The translations under genes and the position numbers were made by a program. Under the pieces are notes generated by a model that had not been told where the DNA came from, did not search any database, and saw only the letters and a program-made list of their open reading frames with translations. From Neospora caninum Liverpool (Eukaryota; Apicomplexa; Conoidasida; Eucoccidiorida; Sarcocystidae), in contig NC_018393.1 of the NCBI RefSeq assembly GCF_000208865.1, positions 3,862,714-3,926,713 on the forward strand: 64,000 bases of DNA, given 5' to 3'. Positions within the stretch are counted from its first letter, which is position 1. Each line of letters opens with the position of its first letter. Shown one piece after another: positions 49,301 to 59,604 of this stretch.

Positions 49301-52300
49301 CGCAGTATCCAGTCACTGCATGGTGCGTGTACAGCGCTGCAGAGCGGCAGGTGTCTCTTCTAGTTTAAATACGTCTAGGAGAGCACACTGCGTCCCCTTT
49401 CTCCGGCAACTCCCATCTGCACACACGTCGAGGTCCAGGGTGCTCAGGGCCGACGGTGAAGCAACAGCGTTCGTTCCTTGCCGCGTCTGAAGCGTATGCG
49501 TCACCCGGATTAGCGTTTTTGTGCCTTTGTGCTAGGTGCCCCACTCCTGTGTGCTGTGTTTTGATGAAGACTTGTGGGAGCGACAACTCAGGAGGAGTAC
49601 AAGATCATTGAGCGGGACGCGGCGATGGAGCGCCGCCTGAAACCGATCTTGGTTGAGGAACCTACAACCGACCGAGCAATCTACATCCTGAGAAAACTGA
49701 AGGAAAAGTTCGAGCGCCATCACGAGATGACGATCTCTGATGAGGCCATCGTCTCTGCGGTTATGCTTTCGCACAAATACATCAAAAACAGGAAGCTCCC
49801 CGACAAAGCAATCGACTTGGTGAGCGACGATTCTTTGGTGCCAAAGAGAGAAGAGCTCCTGTTGCATTTGCTCAAAACATAGAGACGACAGTTCAGCCGT
49901 CAACTTCCCCGAGCCCACGCGGGCAGCACGTTCACACAGGGACGAATGTCTGATGAGATGCTGGGCTCAGGCTCCTGCAAGCATCTCTCCAGCGGTTGTT
50001 ACAGCTGAACTATGCCAAGCCTGGTGCACATGAACTACCTAGCATCAGCAAAAGCCCCAAAGCGGACCAAAATGTGTGTGTGCTTTGACATGTCTTCGCG
50101 CAGCTGGATGAAGCGGCCGCAACAAAACGCGTGAAATGGGACTTGAGGACCGTGGACGATGACGAAATGGCATCGGAGAAAAAACAAAAAGAGAAGCTCG
50201 AGGAGGAACACCGTAAAGTTGAAGAACAAGATAAGAAACGAATTGAAGGACAACACGTACGTAGTGTATTTCTCTTCGCGCTTTGCATCACAGAAGGTGG
50301 TAGACTCGAAACACAGCATAACCACTGCAAGCAGAGAGCGCTTTAATCCATCGGTATGGAGGGCTGATCAATCCACCAAAGAGGTGGAAACACGAAATCA
50401 CTTGTCTGTTGCTGTTTCGTTTCATGAACGCTTCTGTAGAAGTGGTACCGTCTCTGCAGTGTCCGCGGCGGTATAGGGGCATTCCCGGCAAGGACATTCA
50501 CGGCTGAGCTGTTCATTTGCGCCCGGCAAGCATCGTAAAGCGAACAAAGCGTGCCGGTACCAGGTCATGGGCTGTAGAAAAGGTTTCGGCGGATGTCTTC
50601 AGGTGGAGTGTTCTTTGCTGTCTGTTCTACTATATCTTGTCAGCATGGTGCTGGGACCGAAGAGGAGTTGAAGTTGCTAGAGAAGGAAATCGAACAGGAG
50701 GCCCTTGAAGAAGAGCAGGAGTTAGTTCTCACTGCCGACGACGTGGCTGTGGTCATCAGCTCCTGGACAGGCATTCCGGTTGCCAAGCTGACTGATGATG
50801 AAAAGGGCAAGATCCTGCGCCTCTCCGACTTGCTCCACTCGGTAAGAATGACTCCGCGAAGAGGTGGCACGTTTCTGGTCCTCCAGGCAGGGCGTGGAAA
50901 TGTCTGTCTCAAAACGATCCTAGGCTGCTATGTTACTCCGGGAGTCATAGGCAGACTGACTGCTTGAGGATGTCTCTTCGGGTACCGTAAGACTTCTTCT
51001 CTGGGCACAGCATCACGTTCAAGGGGTCTCCTGGTATGCAGGAAGAGACTCCACTGATGCCCAGTAGACCCAGATAGAGTAGGTCAATGCGGTGCATGCG
51101 CACTGTAGTAGCTTCGCGAGCATGATCCCAGTACTAGCTATCTTCTGCATGCCTTCTCTTCAGAGAGTAATCGGTCAAGAGGACGCCGTGAAAGCTGTGG
51201 CGGACGCCATGGTGCGAGCGCGAGCTGGGCTGAGCCGTGAGGGCATGCCCGTCGGCTCGTTTCTTTTCCTCGGTCCCACCGGTGAGCCCTCGACCACTTC
51301 CGGGACGGCATTGTTCAGGAATACTTTGCTGGTAGTACTGCAGCGCCACCCGGCCTCAGCAGAACCTCGCTGTCGCCTTTTTAGGTAGTGTGGAGACGAA
51401 ACAGATTGGCTTCATCAGAGTTCGCGATGGTCAGCACTCCCATGATGGGCATTGTATCGGATGCCTGGTGCCCCCCTGCGTCTGCGTTCCAGGTGTCGGA
51501 AAAACAGAGCTGGCGAAAGCGCTGGCCGCTGAAATGTTCCACTCCGAGAAAAACCTTATTAGAATAGACATGAGCGAGTTCAGCGAAGCGCACAGCGTTT
51601 CGCGCTTGATTGGAAGTCCTCCTGGCTACGTAGGCCACGAGGCTGGAGGGCAGCTCACTGAGGCGGTGCGTCGCAGGCCCCACAGCGTCGTCCTCTTCGA
51701 CGAGATAGAAAAAGGACACCAGCAGATTCTCAACATTATGCTCCAGGTGAGAAACCTGCATGTGGTAATTGCTTCGCTCGTCTCAATTGTCAGCTCGATT
51801 CTGCACGTTTGGCAAACCTTTCCCCCGGACATTCGAGCGCCGGGAAGCTTCTGCGAAAAGCTGCTTGTCAGACCGGCAGGCAGCATCGTCGACGCAGCCT
51901 CGTGCTTGCCTGCTTCCCACATTTCTTCCGTTTGAAGGTTCACGCCGTGTGTACTATTTGGTATACATTCGTCTACGTACTATACAGCCTTTGTTTATTC
52001 GATTTATATTAGACCCAAGTGACCGGGTACGGTCAGTCGCTCACGCTTGCTCTCGGGCGCGACCAGCGGTCGTCCGTAGCACGAAGAAACTCCACTGGAC
52101 CCGGTTTCCTTGGCTTTTTTCAGATGCTGGATGAAGGGCGACTGACAGATGGTAAAGGGCTGTTGGTAGACTTCACAAACTGCGTCATCATTCTGACTTC
52201 AAATGTCGGAGCCCAGTACATCATCTCGGCATACGAACAGGGCGAAAAGGATTCTCGGAGTGCACTGGCAACCTTCGATCCCAAAAGTGGAAGTCTGGAG

Positions 52301-53353
52301 CAATTCGCAGAAGCTACCAAGGCTGCTCAAGTGGCAGCGGAAAGCGATGACGCAGCATCAGCGAAGACAGACAAGAAGGGAGCTGTCCTTGACAAGAACA
52401 AGAAGTCTGGCAATTGGAAAAAGGAAGCACGAAGGAAGATCTTGTCTGAGATCGCAGGATCAGGCCTCCTGAAACCGGAAGTTGTAAACCGTTTTTCGGG
52501 TGTCATTGTAAGTGCAGGCCTGCGAGAATCTCGAGACCACTATGCAGCAAAGAGAGCAGTACAAGTCTCGTGCCGTCCATACTGATGACGGGTCGCTGAG
52601 GATCTCGAAAATGAAAACCTCAGTTGGGACGCTCATTCGCTTCAGGGAAGAAAGCGGAGTTTACTCAGGTGCACAGCTCTTCTTAATTCGTGAGGCTGAC
52701 GAAACATCTTACCGATTTTGGGAGGACAGCAGACCGTCTGTGTGCATGAGAAATCAGCATTATCCTCTCCATTTCTTGGGTGTTTTTCGTGCAGATCTTC
52801 GAGCCGATGAAGCCGTCAGACGTCAGAAAGATCTTATCCATCCAATCCAAGGATCTGAAGGAGGCGCTAGCGCGAAAAGGCATTGAGCTCGTCATCGATG
52901 GCTCTGCAGAGGAGTTCATCGTGCAAAGGAGTTACACTCACAAGTTCGGTGCACGCCCTCTCAAAAGGTAACAAATTGGAACTTGCCGTGCAACACATGG
53001 CAATCTGTTTTTGTTGCCAGTCCCTCTGAGCAATCTAATTGCCATCCGTTTTATTCCAAAAAGTGTCTGCTGTGTGAAACAAACGGTTTCAATGTTCGTC
53101 CGGCCAGTATTTGCGTGTTTTGAGTCTTGCGATTGCCGTAATCTGCGTGCATTTTCATGTGTTTTTACTGTTCAGATTTGTCGACAATCAAATCGGTGCA
53201 AAAATGGCTCCGTGGATTCTCAGCGGCTACCTCCAGCCGGGCATGAGAGTTACAGTTGTTGCCTCGAAAAGGAACAAAAACACACTGGAAGCCCATGTAA
53301 GTCAACACAGGAAGCTTGCCTTAGCCCACATACAAGATGTACCATTCAGGTAG
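46311..53353 (+). CDS. Hsp100/Clp AAA+ chaperone, apicoplast-type leader
   Basis: Sixteen exons, roughly 945 residues: 46311-46478, 47058-47187, 47365-47456, 47693-47859 (or 47872), 48140 (or 48162)-48362, 48508-48606, 48728-48847, 49030-49160, 49570-49819, 50104-50256, 50644-50841, 51164-51281, 51493-51746, 52124-52507, 52795-52967, 53176-53353. ATG 46311 begins a signal peptide (core [14 protein letters not shown], cleavage near VEA) and a short S/K-rich stretch. Then come a Clp N domain, NBD1 with Walker A GEPGVGKT, Walker B ILFIDEIH and arginine finger in MERRLKP, a coiled middle domain of only about 70-75 residues, and NBD2 with [20 protein letters not shown] and a conserved NR pair. It should unfold or disaggregate proteins with ATP, probably in the apicoplast. 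The short middle domain is closer to ClpC than ClpB. The end is uncertain: a strong donor (GTAAGT) near 53296 and one at 53349 could lead to a further exon. Confidence 0.93.
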
Positions 53354-56300
53354 GTCGATGTCTACTGCCCTAAGCAACGTTTGTTTTATCTGTTTCTCAT
53401 GCCGTCATGGCTTTTAAGTTGCGACGGCAGAGGGGCCGTTATACCGAGTCTTATGGCGTTGGCGTGCGGGAACGCTCAACAAGAGCTGTTCAAACTAGTA
53501 CAGGACCGTGAACTTGGTCCGTGGGATCCTCTGTTGCTCTGCTTGCAAACTGCTCGTAGGTCTGCAAGGTAGTAATGGGCAAGTGTGACAGGACAACGAG
53601 GAAGGCCCGTGTTCTAGCATCTGTTGCGAAGAAAGATGACAGCAGCCCTGATGATCCCGGTCGATAGCCAGCTTTCCCAAGTGGTCCCCGAGCTCCAGGC
53701 ACTAGGATTAGCAGGTGTGTGAGGAGTGTGTTTGAATTTGCGACACAAACCACTCCGGGCGTTACCGGGGCCTCTTTAGAGCTGTACAACCATGATTTGT
53801 GGTGCCGTAGGCTGTGGGAACTCGTGCTGCCTCCACGGGAGGCATGCACAGGGATTTTGAATATCACAACCTCTCCTGGCTAGGATTGCATCTAAAAGAA
53901 AGGGCGGGTTGGGGCGGGTTCCGGACGGCGCATTTCAGTTGAAGCGGTTCGCTTGTTTTTGTGGTACAACCGTGGCGACATACTCGGCGATTGTCAGCCT
54001 TCGTGAAGAGCGTGACACAGTAATTTGAATCTACATGGTTTTCGATTAGGAAAGTCTGCCATGTTCTGGCCATGGATTTGGAACAGAGTTGGAAGAACGG
54101 TCCCCCCGCTGTGGTACAGTATGTACTAAGAGGTGTGCTCGCCTGAAACTGGTGTTTCTGTTTCCCGATTCGTGGGGGCTTTCAAATAAAGTACCTGCGA
54201 TGGTTGCAGCTGGAACGGTATAAGTATTTATTTAAGCGGTAGATGCACACTGTCGGACTATGTCGGCTGAGATGTCCTGCAGTCACCAGATTCAGTTTTT
54301 GATACTTCCTTGGAATGGGGCGACACCACCGCGTCCGCCTTGCTAAAGGCATGCAATGTTGGCAGCCTTTGACACGTGTTTTTTTGCGACGCTGAGGCTG
54401 CTTCGAACACCAACATCTTCGCTTTCGCAAAACGTGCACATACCTGGAAACCGATAGTGAACTAAACACCCTTGTGCGAAGGATCAACCTCGTGGATGCA
54501 TAGTCGCGCCAATCAAACAGCAAGCGCCCGCCCTCAGCTCGCGATGTCGAGTTGCTTTGCAGCGTCCCCTATCAGCGTTCCACAGTCTGTTCCAACACTC
54601 ATCCAGCAGAGGTATTTGCGCCCCGAATGATACCTGCTTGATGTGGTCTCTAGTTGACGCCGACGGGGATGATGTTCCCCCGCACACTCCAGCACGCAAC
54701 ACAGGCTCCTCTGCATCCTCAACGGACCCCTGTGGTACTGCCATGTACTCCAGATTCTGTCGCTTTGTCATGAATTCCTTCATACCGCAGTGAATTCAGA
54801 AGAAACATGAATCGTCACAGCATACCCTCGAAACGCTGTTAGCAGTACCTCTGCGTGTGCCGCCAATCCATTCTCCCTCATCAGTCCAATTTGGGCTTTT
54901 CCTGCTGGATGCAATCCCGAATTGCTCTGATGCATATTCCAACGAGTAGAGACTGTAGTCAGTTTCGTATTCTACAAAATACCAAGACGAGTGGTTGCTC
55001 GGAGACCTGCAGTCGAGATGCAGCAGCTGTTTAGGGTAGCCCTGATGCTAATCGCGAAGCTTCTCTTAAGGAATTCTTGTATCTCGGTGGTTCGATGAAA
55101 GCTTGGGCGTTTCACTACGTGTCAGTCCTCCAGGGCAAAACGGAATGTTCAAATGCAAATCGCTCCTAGGCACAAATAGTCTGCAGTGGGGTTGCCGATG
55201 TGAAAGTTTTTGGAAGACTAGCAGCGGTGAGGGTGCCGACATTGTCCTAGTTGGCGCACTTGACATTGGTACGGTTGGGATTGCTGCCGGACAATTTGTC
55301 GGATCGTGAGCACAGTGTTCTGTACCTTGTGGGCTGCCAGGCATTAGCTGGTGTGTGCGAGAAAAAATGTTTCGACATGTGCCGCTTTAATCCCGTAGAG
55401 TACCTTTCCACCTCGCGCCTCCGGCCGTCGGCAGCGATATTCGAAGCGCTCTTGGCGCAGAATAGTTGTTCCTTAAGACAGCAGAAACGATAAATTAGTA
55501 ACCATGGAAGACTTGCCCAGAGGACGGAGTGCACAACCACAATCCCAGCTATACATGCACACGAATTCCTCGCACGAATTGTTTCACTACACTGCTGGGT
55601 TTTCACGCTGTCAACACCCAGACAACATACGGCATTGCAAGAATGACCGAATAGAAAGAGGCATCCGCCGTCACGACAGTTGTTGCTTAATCGTGCTAAG
55701 AAGGGGGAGCAAGCGAGGAGCGAGGGAAAATCCTTTACACGTGTCCCAATTCAAGCAGTGAGACGCCGTTATTATTCTGTATCTACGAATGAGTGCAATT
55801 GAGGAACTGCAACATAGAGACGGGGCGAAACCATGAACGCAAGCGCCTCCCACGTTGTCAACAAATATTCGCGCGGTACGAACTGTACGCCCCGAACGAT
55901 CACTGGGCAACCGCCCGGTCGTGTGGCATCCCGAGACGCACCTCCAAGCCTACGCATTGAAACAGGCGACAGCTGAAGACGAACCATTACCGCGCATTCC
56001 CTCGATGTTCCCGCGATGAAAATTAGCTGGTAGACTACGTCCGCAGCACAATCACAAGGTACACACCACATACGAAGCAGCTCGTGTTGATTGTGACCTA
56101 GATTCATCATAGGTGAGGTCACACACCCCACACGATATCCCTATGTTCCCCAACATTGGGTTTAACATTTCCACAGAAGACAGTTTGAGACGAGGTCGAC
56201 CGCCTTCACACAGCTCAGTGGCTCCACGACAGCGGGCCGCTGGTGTGCGTATGCACTCGACCGTGAACCTGTATCACAAACGTGCTATCTCGGTGGCACA

Positions 56301-56811
56301 CAAGGGCCTAGAAATACCTAGTGTACGAGTATGGACATAAACGAGGGCGCAGCCACCGGAATAGGGGGCCGAAAATGCTCCCCAGGAAACGAATGTCAAT
56401 TCTTGGCGTGCTGACGCCAAAAACGGTCGAAAAAACCAGAAGGGCCAGAAACGGGACCTAAATGGAATCAACGGCAGCCACGTGTGCCTCTTTCGACCCG
56501 AACAGAACGCTTCGTCCACCTTTCGGGGAAGAGAGACTCTACGCTGGAAAAAACGCATCCAAAACAAAGATATCCGACACGGAATAACTGGTCCCATAGG
56601 GACCCCACACACGAAAGACACCATGAAGCCGCTTCAGAGCACGAAGCGTAGGCCGTCACTTTACAACATGATTACGTTTCCCGATTGTACACAGGTTGGC
56701 CTCGTCTCTCTCAGCTCTTAATGGGAGCGGCTTCATCCGGTTTCCTCGTCGGACGGTCCATGTTGCCTTCACACTAGAACAAGGACTCATCCACGCTGCG
56801 CAACGCCCCAT
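53354..56811. other. convergent intergenic region
   Basis: Between the 3' ends of the Clp gene (plus) and the AP2 gene (minus). No coding region is supported. It must contain both 3' untranslated regions and poly(A) sites, and possibly a last Clp exon; I could not pick one out. Confidence 0.45.
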
Positions 56812-59604
56812 CTACGGCTCATTTGTAACACTGAATGGGGATTCTTCTGGATGTGTGCCTCCCCGTCTGGGCGACCTGTTCTGTTGTCTATGCGTGACAA
56901 AACGTTGGAGGAGAAGCAGTAATTCCTGCTGTTGCTGTTTCTGAAAGTGGGCGTGTATGTCCTTGGACAACACAAGGAGCTGCTGGACGTGAAGATCCAA
57001 CAGTTCCAGTAGTAATCGTTGCTGCAGATTAGGAGGACTTTGACTGGGTAGCCTGGTACTTTCTAAGCAGGGGGAGAGGATCGATAGAAACTGGAACACC
57101 TGCTGCTGGTGTGTTGCCTTCTTCACATGCTCGAGGTGCCACTGCAAAACCTGCTGGAGTAGCGATAGCGAGGCAACTGCCTGAAGCCCCACTTTGACGC
57201 GAGGAGCTTCCTCTCGCGAGCCTCCCTCCGCATCTTCAGGGGAGTGGTTGTTTGCTGCAACAAAGAATGAAGGGGCCACGGTGGAGGACAAATCCTGAAG
57301 CATGAGCCGAACCGCATTTTTATAGAGCTCTAGCGTCTGCCCTGAAGCTCTCCTAGTCACCGCGGCACCGTGCACCCTCCCGAGCGTTGTCGCGTCGACT
57401 GAGGGAATGGCACTTTGTTCGGCACACCTTGGAGCCACGCCATGCCGGTTGAGCGTAGCTAGCATATCATCCACAGTGCTTTCTCGAAGCAGCGCATCTG
57501 CGGGAGCAGCCGACAGTTCCCGTGAGCCGCGCGGGAGGCGTTCGGCTGGCGATAAGATTAACGAAGAGCCCGTAGCAGATGATGACGTCGACATCGCTGA
57601 AGAGCAGGATGCGACGAAAGACGGCGCCCCTACGGCACCCGACGCCCGGTCAAATGTCCCGGAAGAGTTCAGCAAGAAGGAAGGTGACCCAGGCCCAGGG
57701 ATCAAACCCGTAGTAGGACCGGCGCCCGCTAGGGGGCCATGTGCCTTTGCATGTTTGCGGAAGTCCACAGCATGCAGATATGCCTGGTAGCAGTCCTCGT
57801 AGAACTTATCGTAGAAGTACTTCCGGTTTCCCTTCCAGTATACGGCCCACCGTCGCTTCGTGTTATCGCGGGAGACTCCGCGAACAACAGGGTAAAATCT
57901 GTGGCTTCGAAGGAGGACCTTTTTGCTCATCGCACCCTCGGATACGCTGTAGAAGGGGGCACTGCTTGCACTTGCCCCGCCGCCTCCCCCGCCAGAGCCG
58001 GGATTGCGACTCCGTTCGTGCTTGCCTCCGGTCGCGGTACATGAGTCACTAGCTTGCTCGTCAGCAGTAGCAATTCCCACACCCAATGCGGAGGCGGGGG
58101 AAGGCAACTGAGGAAGTGGCAACTCTTGATCTTCCTCCTCCGCGAAGAGGGGAGCCAACGAGAGGCTTCCACCTTCAGCCTCTTCGGTGGGAATGCAGGG
58201 ACCGTCTGTGAGAACGGTATCAGCATGCGCCAATGATACTGATGAAGATGAACTTTGGCCGTCGTTGTTACTCTCTTCGTTGTCTGTTTGGCAGTCCGAA
58301 GCACGCCTACACAGTTGTTCCTGCAACTGTGCCCACACTGCATCTGTATCAGCGTGGACTCCTGACCAGCTCCGTTTTCTCAGCTTTCCATCGCCTTGTT
58401 CGCTTTCGTCGGCGCTGATGACTAACTGCTTGCGCTCGTGTTTTCGGTGCCTCTCGTACGTCCCTGTTGCACGAGTCCTTTGTGCAAGAGGCCTCAGATC
58501 GACATCCAGTGTCGTTGTGTCATTCGCCCCGATCAGAGGGACACCATTTGCATTTGTTTCAGCCACGTTATTTTCAATAAAAACAGCCTTTGCAGCGGTG
58601 GCATGACTATCAGTGGCACTGCGTGAATTATGCGACTGGGCCCTATCATTATGGGTGCAGCAGCCAGATGTAACGCTCGTCGAGTCCTCCTTACTTGAGT
58701 CACCTGCCGCCCACTGAGTTGCACCCGTATTTCCATCGCTGATATCCCCACCTCCGTACACGTCATACAGGCTAGGCGTGACGGCTTTCACTGGGTCTTC
58801 TGTGGGGGTAGCGATGGTGAACAGGAGTCCTGAGGTCTTTTCTCTTCCGCTTGACGATGCAGCGATGCCTTCTTGGCGATTCTTGCCGTTTTTTTCTCCG
58901 CTCGCTGCCTTCTCGAGGATTTCTTCAGGTAAGTCTTCTTTCCGAGTGTCACTCGGCTCCGCTCCCGCCTGTGGAGCACCCAAGGAGTCGCACCCAAGTG
59001 CCGCTATTGTCGGGCAGTCGCTCGTTCGGACCGCTTCGTCAGCTGCTTCAAGAGAAGCGACTCTACTTGTTGCGCATGTACTCCGGGTGACGCGATCAGA
59101 CATTTCACTGCACCGTACATGCTTGCTGTCTGGCGGCAGCCAGTCCGAAACGACGGAATCGACTGTCGAGGCGCAGACATCTCTGGGGACGGTGTTCGGA
59201 CGAGTTGCGATCTCCCACGTCTGATTGCGCCGCACAAATTGTCCTGAGTTTGCCGTCTTGTGACGCACGACAGGCGTGTCGTCCACACCACTTCCCATTT
59301 TTATCACGTCGCCAGTGCCCTTCTTTAAAATAAACGGTCGGAAAAGCCTGGCATTCTCTCGGTTCAAGTGGCGCACGCGTCGCTTGCGCGGATTTCCTCC
59401 ACTCCTGGTGGTGTCAAAGACAAGCATGTTATGGCTAGATCGCGCTCGCTTTTTCTCCTCCGTCCGCTCATGAGAATGCAGAACGCTGTGGTGGTCGAGC
59501 GTCTGTTCAGACGAGAGATCGCCGACCGCTGGGAGCGGCGACGCCGCAAAAGACGAGGATGTCTCCTCTGAAACCGCCAAATTGTCAGTGACTGGTTCTG
59601 TCAT
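56812..59604 (-). CDS. AP2-domain transcription factor with ACDC domain
   Basis: Single exon, 930 residues from the ATG at 59604; the open frame runs further up but without another ATG, and a TTTTTCAG acceptor-like site just upstream may mark a 5' leader intron. An AP2 DNA-binding domain lies at about residues 565-622: RFYPVVRGVSRDNTKRRWAV, then a YWKGNRKYFYDKFY strand pair and the helix YQAYLHAVDFRKHA. At about 757-882 is an ACDC (AP2-coincident C-terminal) domain starting ELYKNAVRLMLQDL, helical and typical of apicomplexan AP2 factors. The rest is disordered, with a basic patch near the N-terminus (RKRRVRHLNRENARLFRP) and a glycine run before the AP2 domain. The final residues hold a glutamine/leucine-rich helix (QKQQQQELLLLLQRF). 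ApiAP2 proteins are sequence-specific nuclear regulators of stage-specific genes; the target motif cannot be told from sequence. Confidence 0.95.
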   Translation of the reverse strand: MTEPVTDNLAVSEETSSSFAASPLPAVGDLSSEQTLDHHSVLHSHERTEEKKRARSSHNMLVFDTTRSGGNPRKRRVRHLNRENARLFRPFILKKGTGDVIKMGSGVDDTPVVRHKTANSGQFVRRNQTWEIATRPNTVPRDVCASTVDSVVSDWLPPDSKHVRCSEMSDRVTRSTCATSRVASLEAADEAVRTSDCPTIAALGCDSLGAPQAGAEPSDTRKEDLPEEILEKAASGEKNGKNRQEGIAASSSGREKTSGLLFTIATPTEDPVKAVTPSLYDVYGGGDISDGNTGATQWAAGDSSKEDSTSVTSGCCTHNDRAQSHNSRSATDSHATAAKAVFIENNVAETNANGVPLIGANDTTTLDVDLRPLAQRTRATGTYERHRKHERKQLVISADESEQGDGKLRKRSWSGVHADTDAVWAQLQEQLCRRASDCQTDNEESNNDGQSSSSSVSLAHADTVLTDGPCIPTEEAEGGSLSLAPLFAEEEDQELPLPQLPSPASALGVGIATADEQASDSCTATGGKHERSRNPGSGGGGGGASASSAPFYSVSEGAMSKKVLLRSHRFYPVVRGVSRDNTKRRWAVYWKGNRKYFYDKFYEDCYQAYLHAVDFRKHAKAHGPLAGAGPTTGLIPGPGSPSFLLNSSGTFDRASGAVGAPSFVASCSSAMSTSSSATGSSLILSPAERLPRGSRELSAAPADALLRESTVDDMLATLNRHGVAPRCAEQSAIPSVDATTLGRVHGAAVTRRASGQTLELYKNAVRLMLQDLSSTVAPSFFVAANNHSPEDAEGGSREEAPRVKVGLQAVASLSLLQQVLQWHLEHVKKATHQQQVFQFLSILSPCLESTRLPSQSPPNLQQRLLLELLDLHVQQLLVLSKDIHAHFQKQQQQELLLLLQRFVTHRQQNRSPRRGGTHPEESPFSVTNEP

